Under the pieces are notes generated by a model, which had not been told where the DNA came from, ran no database searches, and saw nothing but the letters and a program-made list of their open reading frames with translations. Below are positions 17,547-26,164 of a DNA stretch of 64,000 nt, in pieces; within the stretch, counting starts at the first letter, position 1, and each line of letters opens with the position of its first letter. A program made the position numbers and the translations under genes. Origin of the DNA: Falsirhodobacter xinxiangensis (GTDB lineage: Bacteria > Pseudomonadota > Alphaproteobacteria > Rhodobacterales > Rhodobacteraceae); NCBI RefSeq assembly GCF_004959935.1, contig NZ_SMYN01000008.1, forward strand, positions 62,352-126,351. The letters are read 5' to 3'.

Positions 17547-19165
17547 GCTCCCTTCGCCTCGGACACCAGCGCCTCGGCGGCCATGAAGGCCATCGCGGTC
17601 ATGGTGATGGTGCTGTTGCCGCAGGCCGTGCTGGCCATCGCGCCGCCGCCGGGCAGATAGAGGTTGGCGTGATCATGCGTGCGCGAATGGCGATCCACGA
17701 CCGATGTCGCGGGATCGTTGCCCATGATCGTCCCGCCCATGATGTGTTTGGACGTGCTGAACTTTTCGGGGCTGGCGGGTTTGAAGTCGGTCGCGCCGAC
17801 CGCTTCGGCGATGCGCTGCGCCAGCGGGTTCGAATATTCCGCCGATGACCGGCGCACGTAATCGCCCACGTCCCAGTAGACGCTGGGGCGCGGCAGGCCC
17901 AGCCAGTCTTTCTGCGCCGACAGGGTCAGGCGGTTGTTCGGATCGGGCAGCATCTCGAACGCCGCGACGACGTTCAGGGATGTGGCGGTCAGGCGGCGGA
18001 TCTCCTCGTCCAGCGCGCGGCCGACCTTGCCGCTGGACATGGCGCGTTTGGCGATGTCGCGGTTGCGGGCGAAGTTGTTCAGCCGGAAATAGACGGCGGC
18101 ATGATCGGCGCGGAAATCCCCCTGCGAGGTTTCCATGATCCCGCTGTTCACCACCGGCCCTGCGCCCAGCCAATAAGGCTCGACCGTAGTGAAGGTATAG
18201 CCCTGCTGGGGGTGGTCCATCATGTTGCGGCCCACCTGATCGGACGAGTTCGCAAGCCCGTTCGGGTTCCGATCATCCGCCGACATCAGCATCAGGCGCG
18301 GCGTTTCGACCCCGTTGCAGGCGATGACGAAATGTTCGCCCGTGACGCGGTGGCTGGTCTTGTCGCGGTCATAGTAATGGACCGCGACGATGCGGTTTCC
18401 TTCGCCCGTCTCGACCCGATACACCACGGAATTTTCAAGGATCGTCGCGCCCTTTGCCTCCAGCCGGTTCAGCGAGGTGGCGGCGTCGTATTTCGCGCCC
18501 ACCGGGCAGACTGGAACGCAGTTGTTGTTCGCGCAGCAGGCCGGGCGGTCGTCATAGGGCATGCCGGAATTGCGCGCCTGTGCTACCGGGACGTTCCGCA
18601 GGCCCAGCTTGTCACGCATCACCTCGGTGAATTTGCGTTCGCCCTGCGACAAAGGCAGGTGCGGCATGGGATAGGGCATGGACCGCGTGCGCACCGGCCA
18701 TTGGTCGGCGGGGTCGGCGGGGCCGCAGATGCCCAGCTTGCGCTCGGTCATGTTGTAATAGGGGTCGATCGTTTCATAATCGAACGCCCAGTCGCGGCCC
18801 ACCCCATAGCGCGAGCGCAGCTGCATGTCCTCGGGCGTCAGCCGCCACGAGGTGCCCGCCCAGTGCCAGGTCGACCCCCCGGCGTAACGGATATAGGTCG
18901 GATCGTATTTGTTCGGCCCGGTGCTTTCCAGATGCTCCAGCCCGTGAAAGGGGTGCGGCGCCCAGTCGGCGGGGGGGTAGGAGGCGGTGGCGTCGGGCTT
19001 CGCGCCCAATGGCAGGTTGCGGTAATTCTCGACGATCTGCGCGCGCGACACGCGCGGGCCGGCTTCGATCATCAGAACTTCGAGCCCCGCATCGAGGCAA
19101 TGTTCGGCGATGACGGAACCGACGACGCCGGTTCCGACGACGATGACTTGGGAGGAGCTGGTCAT
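17543..19165 (-). CDS. GMC-family flavoprotein large subunit with candidate Fe-S motif
   Basis: The 540-aa protein has the FAD-binding Rossmann motif GTGVVGSV (residues 11-18) and GMC blocks throughout, ending in a long C-terminal domain with GNSTITMTAMAFMAAE. Cysteines 210, 211, 216 and 220 (CCANNNCVPVC) match the spacing of the [3Fe-4S] site described in FAD-glucose dehydrogenase catalytic subunits. It would oxidise a polyol, sugar or sugar acid in the periplasm; the substrate cannot be read from sequence. I use the ATG at 19165 (MTSSSQ) because it lies 20 bases after the small-subunit stop and gives the family's usual N-terminus. Confidence 0.88.
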   Translation of the reverse strand: MTSSSQVIVVGTGVVGSVIAEHCLDAGLEVLMIEAGPRVSRAQIVENYRNLPLGAKPDATASYPPADWAPHPFHGLEHLESTGPNKYDPTYIRYAGGSTWHWAGTSWRLTPEDMQLRSRYGVGRDWAFDYETIDPYYNMTERKLGICGPADPADQWPVRTRSMPYPMPHLPLSQGERKFTEVMRDKLGLRNVPVAQARNSGMPYDDRPACCANNNCVPVCPVGAKYDAATSLNRLEAKGATILENSVVYRVETGEGNRIVAVHYYDRDKTSHRVTGEHFVIACNGVETPRLMLMSADDRNPNGLANSSDQVGRNMMDHPQQGYTFTTVEPYWLGAGPVVNSGIMETSQGDFRADHAAVYFRLNNFARNRDIAKRAMSSGKVGRALDEEIRRLTATSLNVVAAFEMLPDPNNRLTLSAQKDWLGLPRPSVYWDVGDYVRRSSAEYSNPLAQRIAEAVGATDFKPASPEKFSTSKHIMGGTIMGNDPATSVVDRHSRTHDHANLYLPGGGAMASTACGNSTITMTAMAFMAAEALVSEAKGA

Positions 19166-19185
19166 GATAACTGGCTTTGCTTGTC

Positions 19186-19701
19186 TTAGAACCGGGGGAG
19201 GTCGGTCAGGGGGTAAAGGTCGTTCCCCCATGCGTTCGGCGCGGAAAACCCGAAGGTGGGGATCGGCACCATGTCGATGGTCGGCTGGTAAAGCAGCGCT
19301 TCTTCATAGGTGAACAGCGTCGCATCCCGGTCCCCGGAGGACGATCCGGTATACCACGCCGAGATCACCCAGAAGGCGAAGTCGCGCAGCTCTCCTTCGG
19401 GGATGGCGTCGAAGAAATCCTCGACCCGGCTTGCACCCCGTGCGGCTGCGGTTTCGGTGATCCGGTCAAGCATGTCGCCAAGGTTGGGATAGGAGGCCTG
19501 CGCAAACGCGGCGATGCGCGCACCGACCGCGGGGCTGAGATCGTGGTTCACCAGCAGCTGCGATGCGCCCATGAACCGGGATTCGATGTCCTGCGTGGCG
19601 GCGAATGTGAACGAAGGCATCGCGTTGGCAAGCATCGCCGCCGTTCCAAGCAGGAAAAGCTGACGGCGGTTCATCCGCGCGATTTGGGAATGGGGTTTCA
19701 A
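19186..19701 (-). CDS. Sugar/gluconate dehydrogenase small subunit (subunit 3) with Tat signal
   Basis: This 171-aa protein starts with a twin-arginine signal (MNRRQLFLLGTAAMLANAMPSF), probably from the internal Met at residue 10. The remainder matches the FAD-SLDH/gluconate 2-dehydrogenase subunit 3 family: short helical segments and a conserved DFAFWVISAWYTG stretch. In characterised complexes the flavin subunit lacks its own signal and is exported through Tat by hitch-hiking on this subunit. The GMC subunit here also lacks a signal peptide, which fits. It is the first gene of the (-) trio. Confidence 0.87.
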   Translation of the reverse strand: MKPHSQIARMNRRQLFLLGTAAMLANAMPSFTFAATQDIESRFMGASQLLVNHDLSPAVGARIAAFAQASYPNLGDMLDRITETAAARGASRVEDFFDAIPEGELRDFAFWVISAWYTGSSSGDRDATLFTYEEALLYQPTIDMVPIPTFGFSAPNAWGNDLYPLTDLPRF

Positions 19702-19816
19702 GATGGCACCGTGATGAATGTATACGTCTGTCCACTGGACATCCCGGTTGCCTTATTCCCGCGCGATAGATAAGACAAATCGCAATAATGGATGATTTGA
19801 TAAGCAAAGTAGATCA
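19702..19816. promoter_or_regulatory. Divergent promoter region, dehydrogenase operon and LysR gene, with dyad
   Basis: A 115-base gap between two divergent starts. It contains the perfect inverted repeat CAAATC (19776-19781)-N12-GATTTG (19794-19799), immediately upstream of the LysR start and facing the dehydrogenase operon. This spacing suits a LysR-type recognition site. Confidence 0.45.
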
Positions 19817-20716
19817 ATGCCGCTGCCCTCCAACCGCCACCTCGAAGCGTTCATGGCGCTGGCCGAGGCGCGCTCGTTTCGCATCGCGGCGGCCCGGATG
19901 GGCATGTCGCAGCCGGCGCTCAGCCAGAATATCGCGTTGCTGGAGGCACATGTGGGCGCGGCGCTGTTTCTCCGCACCACCCGCGCCGTGACCCTGACCG
20001 CCGAGGGGGTCGAGTTTCGCCGCCATCTTGCCGATGCCTTGCCCGCCTTGCAGACAGCGGTGGACAGCGTGCGGAACTTCGGCAAGGCGCCCGCGCGAAA
20101 GCTACGGCTGGGGTTTCTTGCCTCTGCCGTCGTCAGCTATCTGCCCGAGGCGTTGACGCGGTTCCGGAACGATTTCCCCGAGGTCGAGGTGACGGTGCGG
20201 GACGATGCCGCCGAGGGGTTGTTCAACGCCGTCCATCGCGGCGATCTGGATCTGGCCGTGTCCAGCTTTCTGCCGCATGGCGGGCTTGACGTGACCTTCA
20301 CCGAGATCGTCAAGGACCCCTTCTACGCCGTGATGCGCCACGACCATCCGCTTGCGGCACAGGCAAGGATCACATGGGCCGAACTGGTTCAATACGACAT
20401 CATCGGCGCCAATGTCGGAAGCGGCACCCGTTTCGCGGTGGATGCGGCCATGCGCGAACATGGGCGTTCGATGAAGACGGTGATGGATTTCAACCATTTC
20501 CTTGCCGTTGCCGGTATGGTCGATGCGGGGTTGGGGGTCAGCGCGCTGCCGCTCATGAACTGCCCGCGCCCCGATCACCCGACGCTTCGCGCGGTCGAAC
20601 TGGTCGATCCGGTGGTGACGCGGAATCTGGGCATCATCACGGGCAATCGCGACGGCGACCTGTCGGGTTACGTCTTGCGGTTCCGCGACGGCATATTGGG
20701 GGTGCGCCCCAGATGA
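19817..20716 (+). CDS. LysR-family transcriptional regulator
   Basis: The 299-aa protein has an N-terminal helix-turn-helix (residues about 4-62; RIAAARMGMSQPALSQNIALLEAHVGAALF) and a C-terminal periplasmic-binding-protein-like effector domain starting near residue 90. It is divergent from the cytochrome/GMC/small-subunit operon, the classical arrangement for a LysR regulator and its target. The effector is presumably the dehydrogenase substrate or product, but this is inference. Confidence 0.9.
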   Translation: MPLPSNRHLEAFMALAEARSFRIAAARMGMSQPALSQNIALLEAHVGAALFLRTTRAVTLTAEGVEFRRHLADALPALQTAVDSVRNFGKAPARKLRLGFLASAVVSYLPEALTRFRNDFPEVEVTVRDDAAEGLFNAVHRGDLDLAVSSFLPHGGLDVTFTEIVKDPFYAVMRHDHPLAAQARITWAELVQYDIIGANVGSGTRFAVDAAMREHGRSMKTVMDFNHFLAVAGMVDAGLGVSALPLMNCPRPDHPTLRAVELVDPVVTRNLGIITGNRDGDLSGYVLRFRDGILGVRPR

Positions 20717-20813
20717 CGTGCGGTCGAGCGGCAGGTGGCGCTGGCGCCGTTCGTCGTGAAGAAGACGACCGGCGCCGGCCTGTCGCGTCTGTTTGGTCGG
20801 TAGATGGCGGGGG

Positions 20814-21458
20814 TCAGCCGGGGATGGGGGTGTTCAGCAGTTGCTGTTCCCACAGGAAGGCGATGCCGCTGCCGCCCGCATGGTGCTTGAGGATGTCCGC
20901 AAGTTCGGCCGCGTGTTCGGTCCGCGCCCAGTCGCGCTGCCATTCCGCCGCCACGGCCAGCCATGTCATCACGTTCGCGCCCGCCGCGATCATGCGCTGG
21001 ATCGCGACCTCATGCGCCTCGACCGATACGGCGCCCGAGGCGTCGGTGACCACGGTGACGTCCCAGCCCTCGCCAAGCGCCTGAATCACGGGCATGGCGA
21101 CGCAGATCTCGGTCCAGAGGCCGGCGATGATCAGCTGCTTGCGGCCCGTGGCCTTGACCGCGTCCACGACCGCCGCGTCCTCCCACGTGTTGATGAAGGT
21201 GCGGTCGATCACCTCTTGGCCCGGAAACACGTCGGTGATCTGCGGGAACAGGTATCCGCCGCGATCGGCGATCACGCTGGTCAGGATGGTGGGCACGCCG
21301 AAGGCCTTTGCCGCCTTGGCCAGCGCGGTGGTGTTGTTCACCACCATCTGCGGCTCGTGGCTGTTCACGTTGGCAAGCTGATAGGGCTGGTGGTCGATCA
21401 GCACGAGCACCGAATCCTCGGGGCGCAGAAGCGAGGAGAGGCCGTTGCGGAAGGTCAT
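20814..21458 (-). CDS. Isochorismatase-like cysteine hydrolase (YcaC family)
   Basis: The 214-aa cytoplasmic hydrolase has the isochorismatase fold with catalytic Asp in LVLIDHQPYQ near residue 22, a Lys in the mid region and the nucleophilic Cys in AGLWTEICVAMP near residue 118. The NVNSHEP segment and length match YcaC-type enzymes, whose substrate is not settled. The ATG at 21458 is chosen because the divergent LysR gene starts 103 bases away; a longer open frame through that gene is antisense noise. Regulation by the divergent LysR is likely. Confidence 0.88.
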   Translation of the reverse strand: MTFRNGLSSLLRPEDSVLVLIDHQPYQLANVNSHEPQMVVNNTTALAKAAKAFGVPTILTSVIADRGGYLFPQITDVFPGQEVIDRTFINTWEDAAVVDAVKATGRKQLIIAGLWTEICVAMPVIQALGEGWDVTVVTDASGAVSVEAHEVAIQRMIAAGANVMTWLAVAAEWQRDWARTEHAAELADILKHHAGGSGIAFLWEQQLLNTPIPG

Positions 21459-21560
21459 GGTCGGATCCTTTCTCGGGGGTTGCGCCTGCACTTTGCCGTT
21501 CGGGTTTTCGGTGCGATAGTGCCGCGCGCGGGCAAGCTGTGTCGCAGAATGGGGAACGCC

Positions 21561-22448
21561 ATGGACATCGAGGATTTGCAGACCTTCGTCGAGGTGGCCG
21601 ATGCGGGCGGCGTTTCGGCGGCGGCGCGGCGGATGGGCCTGTCGAAGTCGATCGTCAGCCGCCGTCTGCACCGGCTGGAGGCGGAGTTGGGCGTGCAGCT
21701 TCTGGCCCGCAGCACGCGCGGCGCCGCACTGACCGAGGCGGGGGCCGCCTTTCGCGACCATGCCGCCCGCGCCAGCGCCGAGATCGACACCGCGCGCGAG
21801 GCGATCCAGCCGAGCGGCGCATTGCGCGGACGGTTCCGCGTGGCAATGCCGCTGACGCTCGGGCCGACGCATTTCGCGCCGTCGCTGGCGAAGATGGCAC
21901 AGACCCATCCGCAGTTGCAGATACACACCGCCTATAGCGACCGTTTCGTCGATCTGATCGCAGAGGGGTTCGATTGCGCGGTCCGCGTCGGGTATCTGCC
22001 GGACTCGGCATTGGTGGCGAAACGGGTGGGGCCGATCTTCGGCAGTCTGCTGGCCAGCCCCGAATACATCGCAGCGCATGGCGCGCCAGAGGTGCCCGCC
22101 GACGTTCCCGGCCATCAGGCGCTGATGCACGGAACCGAGGGGTGGCAGTTCATGGAGGGCGGCCAGTCCGTCACGGTCCAGCCGCAGGGGCGGTTCAAGG
22201 CGGACAACGGCAACGCGCTTCTGACGGCGGCGGTGGCGGGGCTGGGGATCGCGTGGCTGCCCGATTGCCTGACCCATGCGCATGTCGCCTCGGGGGCGCT
22301 GGTGCGGATCATGACGGACCATCCGCCCCCTGCGGCGGGGGCCTATGTCGTGCGCCCGCCGGGGCAGCATCCCGCGCGCAAGGTGCGCATCCTGACCGAA
22401 CTGCTGACCGAACATTTCAGGCAAAGCCCCGAATTCGCCGCGCTGTGA
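21561..22448 (+). CDS. LysR-family transcriptional regulator
   Basis: The 295-aa regulator has an N-terminal helix-turn-helix (GGVSAAARRMGLSKSIVSRR around residues 13-32) and a substrate-binding domain of the CrgA/DmlR-like group (FRVAMPLTLGPTHFAPSLAKM near 95-115). The ATG at 21561 is preferred because GGGGA lies 6 bases upstream; an in-frame ATG at 21549 is possible. It is divergent from the YcaC-like hydrolase and only 88 bases upstream of pirin, so it may control either. Confidence 0.9.
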   Translation: MDIEDLQTFVEVADAGGVSAAARRMGLSKSIVSRRLHRLEAELGVQLLARSTRGAALTEAGAAFRDHAARASAEIDTAREAIQPSGALRGRFRVAMPLTLGPTHFAPSLAKMAQTHPQLQIHTAYSDRFVDLIAEGFDCAVRVGYLPDSALVAKRVGPIFGSLLASPEYIAAHGAPEVPADVPGHQALMHGTEGWQFMEGGQSVTVQPQGRFKADNGNALLTAAVAGLGIAWLPDCLTHAHVASGALVRIMTDHPPPAAGAYVVRPPGQHPARKVRILTELLTEHFRQSPEFAAL

Positions 22449-22536
22449 CGTTCCGCAAACCGGGACACCGATGGGCGCATCGCGGGACTATCCACATCGC
22501 CCGGCAGCCGCCAACATGGCGCAAACGGAGGATGAC

Positions 22537-23472
22537 ATGAGCTGGAACCCCGCGCTTGACCCCGGCTGCCCCGATGATGTCGGCATGGACGCCATCGAGA
22601 CGCTGATCGTGCCGCGCGCCCGCGACCTTGGCGGGTTCGAGGTCCGACGTGCGCTGCCTGCGCCGAAGCGGCAGATGGTTGGGCCGTTCATCTTCTTCGA
22701 TCAGGCCGGACCGGCCGAGCTTCTGACGGGGCAGGGGATCGACGTGCGGCCCCATCCGCATATCGGGCTTGGCACCGTCACCTATCTGTTCCGCGGCGAT
22801 TTCCACCACCGCGACAGCACCGGCGCCGATCAGGTCATCCGCCCCGGCGCGCTGAACTGGATGGTTGCGGGGCGGGGAGTGACGCATTCGGAACGCACCT
22901 CGGCGGAGGCACGGCAGGGGCCGAACAGCCTGTTCGGCATCCAGACGTGGCTGGCCCTGCCCGAGACGCACGAGGACATCGCCCCCAGCTTCGAGCATCA
23001 CGGCGAAGACACGCTGCCGATGATCGAGGATCACGGCATCTCGCTGCGGCTGATCCTCGGGTCGGCCTATGGCAAGTCCGCCCCGGCGACGATGCTGTCC
23101 GAGGCCTTCTATGCCGATGTGCGGCTGGAGCCGGGCGCGCGGTTGCCTTTGCCCGACAACCATGAGGATCGCGGCATCTACATCGTCGACGGCTCGATCA
23201 CCATCGCGGGGCAGGATTTCGCAGCACCGCAGATGATGGTGTTCCGCCCCGGCGACCGGATCACGGTGGCGGCGGGCGAGCGCGGTGCGCGGCTGATGAT
23301 CCTTGGCGGCGCGACGCTGAACGGGCCGCGCTATATCTGGTGGAACTTCGTCGCCTCCTCGCGCGAGCGGATCGAGGCGGCCAAGATCGAATGGCGCGCG
23401 CAGAACTGGGGCAAGGGGCGGTTCGACCTGCCGCCGGACGACCGCGACGAACACATCCCCCTGCCGGAATAG
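22537..23472 (+). CDS. Pirin family protein
   Basis: The 311-aa bicupin has the pirin metal-site pattern in the N-terminal cupin: VRPHPHIGLGTVTYLFRG with His residues near 69-71 and a following HRDSTGADQVIRPG, then GVTHSER. The C-terminal pirin domain follows from about residue 170. Pirins are iron-binding proteins reported as quercetinases or redox-sensing regulators; the role here is not determined. GGAGG precedes the ATG, and the DUF5996 fusion gene follows 12 bases downstream. Confidence 0.9.
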   Translation: MSWNPALDPGCPDDVGMDAIETLIVPRARDLGGFEVRRALPAPKRQMVGPFIFFDQAGPAELLTGQGIDVRPHPHIGLGTVTYLFRGDFHHRDSTGADQVIRPGALNWMVAGRGVTHSERTSAEARQGPNSLFGIQTWLALPETHEDIAPSFEHHGEDTLPMIEDHGISLRLILGSAYGKSAPATMLSEAFYADVRLEPGARLPLPDNHEDRGIYIVDGSITIAGQDFAAPQMMVFRPGDRITVAAGERGARLMILGGATLNGPRYIWWNFVASSRERIEAAKIEWRAQNWGKGRFDLPPDDRDEHIPLPE

Positions 23473-23484
23473 GGAGCGAACGGA

Positions 23485-24720
23485 ATGGCCTGGCCGACCT
23501 TGGATTATCTGGGATGGCGCGAGACATGTTCCGCGCTGCATCTCTATCTGCAGATCGCGGGAAAATACCGGCTGGCGCATTCGCCGTGGCTGAACCATTC
23601 GTGGAACGCGACGTTCTATGTCACGCCCACGGGCCTGACGTCATCGCCCATCCCGGACGGGCCGGGCATCGAGATCGTGTTCGATCTTCACGAACACAGG
23701 GTCGTCGGCGTGAATGGCGAGGGCCGGACCGCCTCGTTCGCGCTTGGGCCGATGACGGTGGCGGCGTTTCATGCGGCCTTCGTCGAACTTGTCTCCGACC
23801 TTGGCGGCACGCCCGTGTTCAACGGCCTGCCGAACGAAGTGCCGCATCCCGTGCCCTTCGCCGAAGACCACCGCGACCGTCCCTATGACCGAGATGCGGT
23901 GCGGCGCTTCCATCAGGCCACCATGCGGATCGACCGCGTCTTCAACACGTTCCGCACCTCGTTCCTTGGCAAGTCCAGCCCGGTCCATCTGTTCTGGGGC
24001 GCGCTCGATCTGGCCGTGACGCGGTTTTCCGGCCGCCGCGCGCCGCTGCATCCTGCTGGCATTCCCGCATTGCCCGACGATGTCGCACGCGAGGCCTATG
24101 ATCGGGAGGTCTCGTCCGCCGGCTTCTGGCCCGGGGGCGGTGGCATCGACTATCCGGCCTTCTATGCCTACGCCTATCCGGCGCCGGGGGGCTTCCGTGC
24201 GGCAAGGGTCCAGCCCGACGCCGCCTTCTGGCACGAGGGTCTTTCCGAGTTCGTTTTGCCATACGATGCCGTGCGGTCGGCAGACGATCCCGATGCGACG
24301 CTTCTGGCGTTCCTGACATCGACCTACGAGGCGGCGACCGATCTTGGCGCGTGGGACCGCGATCTGCTGGAATGCGCGCAAGGACGCCCCCGTTTCGTGC
24401 GTCGGCCCGATGCGACCGCTGCCGAGCCGGTTGCCGAGCCGATCCTGCGCGAGGATGGTCCGACGAAAGGGCGCTACCTTCTGGCGGTCGGCGGTGTCGA
24501 GGCCGAGATGACCTACAGCCGCGCCGGCAGCGACCTCGTCATCATAGACCATACCGGAGTCCCCGCAGCTCTGCGCGGCCGCAAGGTGGGCGAGCAATTG
24601 GTGCGCCGAGCCGTCGAGGACGCGCGCCGCGACCGGGTCGAGATCGTGCCGCTTTGCCCTTTCGCCAAAGCGCAATTCCAACGTCACCCCGAATGGCGGG
24701 ACGTGCTGCGCAAGTCCTGA
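23485..24720 (+). CDS. DUF5996 protein fused to a C-terminal NATD1-like acetyltransferase domain
   Basis: The 411-aa protein has two parts. Residues about 1-300 match DUF5996: the WNATFYVTPTGLTSSPIP and GKSSPVHLFWGALDLAVTRF segments and the SSAGFWPGGGGIDYPAFYAY block are highly characteristic. Residues about 325-411 match the short Acetyltransf_CG (NATD1-like) domain with HTGVPAALRGRKVGEQLVRRA, the acetyl-CoA-binding segment, and VPLCPFAKAQFQRHPEW. The function of DUF5996 is unknown, and I do not recall this fusion as a standard architecture. It is 12 bases after pirin and probably co-transcribed. Confidence 0.82.
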   Translation: MAWPTLDYLGWRETCSALHLYLQIAGKYRLAHSPWLNHSWNATFYVTPTGLTSSPIPDGPGIEIVFDLHEHRVVGVNGEGRTASFALGPMTVAAFHAAFVELVSDLGGTPVFNGLPNEVPHPVPFAEDHRDRPYDRDAVRRFHQATMRIDRVFNTFRTSFLGKSSPVHLFWGALDLAVTRFSGRRAPLHPAGIPALPDDVAREAYDREVSSAGFWPGGGGIDYPAFYAYAYPAPGGFRAARVQPDAAFWHEGLSEFVLPYDAVRSADDPDATLLAFLTSTYEAATDLGAWDRDLLECAQGRPRFVRRPDATAAEPVAEPILREDGPTKGRYLLAVGGVEAEMTYSRAGSDLVIIDHTGVPAALRGRKVGEQLVRRAVEDARRDRVEIVPLCPFAKAQFQRHPEWRDVLRKS

Positions 24721-25012
24721 AATGCGCCTGTTGCACTGTGCATCGAAATCAAGGTGACGCGCAAAGCGGCGCTGTGAATTACATAAGCGCGATTACTGGT
24801 GTTAGCCATCAAGGCGGGGTGGGATGTCCCCCTGCCTCGCGCAACATTCCGGACGAGTTCCGATAAGGCCTCATGCCGCCGGAACACCCAAATCACGAAC
24901 CGATCACAAAAATTCTATACCATGTGAAGCTAGGTATGCTATGCAACCCCTGTGCCGCGCGGTGTGATTCCCGCCGATGCGGGATTTGTAACAACAAGGT
25001 AGTGGGGGTGTT
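24721..25012. promoter_or_regulatory. AT-richer intergenic region upstream of padR, with dyad
   Basis: This 292-base non-coding gap has visibly lower GC than its surroundings and precedes the PadR gene. ATACC (24917-24921)-N11-GGTAT (24933-24937) forms a dyad about 75 bases before the GTG start, a plausible PadR operator or promoter-overlapping site. No terminator for the upstream pirin operon was recognised. Confidence 0.4.
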
Positions 25013-25354
25013 GTGAACCCGGAGATGCTCAAAGGCCACCTTGATGCAGTCGTGCTTTCGGTCGTCGAAGGCGGCGCGCACTATGGCTATGCGATCATCA
25101 AGGAAATCGGCCAACGCAGCCAAGGCGCACTCACTCTGCCGGAAGGCACCATCTATCCTGCGCTTCATAGGCTTGAAAAAGCGGGCCTGATCGTAAGCGA
25201 GTGGGAACAGGCCCCGACGGGGCGCAAAAGACGAACCTATACTTTGACCGATCTTGGAAGACGAACTCTTACTGAGAGATGCGATCAATGGAACTCCTTC
25301 GCGAACGTGATCACCGCCCTGCTGACGAAGCCGCGTACGGCAACCGCCTTATAG
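25013..25354 (+). CDS. PadR-family transcriptional regulator
   Basis: The 113-aa regulator starts with GTG after a GGGGG-type ribosome site. It has the compact PadR winged helix: MLKGHLDAVVLSVVEGG, HYGYAIIKEI, TLPEGTIYPALHRLEKAGLI and a wing KRRTYTLTDLGRR, with a short C-terminal dimer helix. The next gene, a membrane protein with a HAAS-like N-terminus, overlaps its 3' end by 76 bases (67 if the second ATG is used). PadR/HAAS pairs act together as repressor plus membrane partner. The pair sits directly upstream of the PKS operon and is the best candidate for its control. Confidence 0.9.
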   Translation: MNPEMLKGHLDAVVLSVVEGGAHYGYAIIKEIGQRSQGALTLPEGTIYPALHRLEKAGLIVSEWEQAPTGRKRRTYTLTDLGRRTLTERCDQWNSFANVITALLTKPRTATAL

Positions 25355-26037
25355 AGGAATACGCCACCCGCACTGCCGAAGCCGCGTCTTCCGACCGTGA
25401 AATGGCCGAAAGGCTGCGGTGGGAGATCATGGACCACCTTGCCGAAGCGGCCCTGGAGGCGGAAGACGCTCAAGACCCCGCCCGCGCCGCGATCGAGCGT
25501 TTCGGCTCTCCCGTTGCATTCGTGGCCGAATATCGCACCGCCGTGGTGGGATGGCGGCTGAAGCGCATGCGCTCCACAGCCCTTTACGCGATGATCGCCG
25601 TCTTCGTCGGGATGCGGCTGCGCAACTTCTTTCTGGAACCGGGCTGGCGCGACAGCCTGCAATCCACCTTCTGGGGCGATGCGCTGCTTGCCATCGACCG
25701 CTATGCCTTCCTGATCGCCGTGCTTCTGTTGACGGTCGGGCTGATCTCGGGCAGCCGTTTCTTTCCGCGCATCCGGATGGGCGACGGCCCCAAAAGCGAC
25801 CTTGTCACCATCGCCGCGCCATCCGTCCTCATCCTTCTGTCCGCCCTTGCCATCATCGGTTCCATCTTCGTGCTGACGGGACCGAGCGTCATGAGCCTTG
25901 CCAACTATGGTCTGGGTTCGGTCACTTTCGCGGCGCTTGCCACGGTTTGCATCGTCATCCTTGCGCGGTTGCTGAACCTTGTCGTCGCCTATGTCACATC
26001 CCTCAAAACGCTGAGCCTGCCCAAAGAGCTTTTCTAA
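25279..26037 (+). CDS. Membrane protein with HAAS-like N-terminal domain, PadR partner
   Basis: The 252-aa protein begins with a charged helical region (residues about 20-75: LIEEYATRTAEAASSDREMA, then WEIMDHLAEAALEAEDAQD and PARAAIERFGSP) typical of HAAS/DUF1700-like signalling domains found next to PadR regulators. Four hydrophobic segments follow, at about 100-118, 135-155, 170-200 and 205-235. The start is inside the padR 3' end (ATG 25279 or 25288), an unusually long overlap. Presumably it senses an envelope or membrane state and modulates PadR; this is inference from family behaviour. Confidence 0.75.
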   Translation: MRSMELLRERDHRPADEAAYGNRLIEEYATRTAEAASSDREMAERLRWEIMDHLAEAALEAEDAQDPARAAIERFGSPVAFVAEYRTAVVGWRLKRMRSTALYAMIAVFVGMRLRNFFLEPGWRDSLQSTFWGDALLAIDRYAFLIAVLLLTVGLISGSRFFPRIRMGDGPKSDLVTIAAPSVLILLSALAIIGSIFVLTGPSVMSLANYGLGSVTFAALATVCIVILARLLNLVVAYVTSLKTLSLPKELF

Positions 26038-26164
26038 GGGCAGCCTTCCCCACATCGCCAAATTGAGGCGTCGGGCTTAGGGCCCGGCCCCCTCATGTCT
26101 TGTCATCCGAGGCGCCCCGCGCTTCTCGGGCCGATCTCGCACGGCCCGCCGCAGGAGAAATGCA
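26038..26164. promoter_or_regulatory. Leader of the PKS-NRPS operon
   Basis: A 127-base gap between the HAAS-like gene and the PKS. A GGAGA ribosome site (about 26153-26157) precedes the PKS ATG at 26165. The gap is short enough for read-through from the padR promoter, but it could also hold a separate promoter; I see no clear -35/-10 pair. Confidence 0.35.

Noticed and set aside
20714-20806. Short open stretch after the first LysR gene (reading ...FVVKKTTGAGLSRLFGR)
   Set aside because: About 30 codons, no start codon with a ribosome site and no recognisable family. It could be a remnant, but the evidence is too thin to call a gene or pseudogene.
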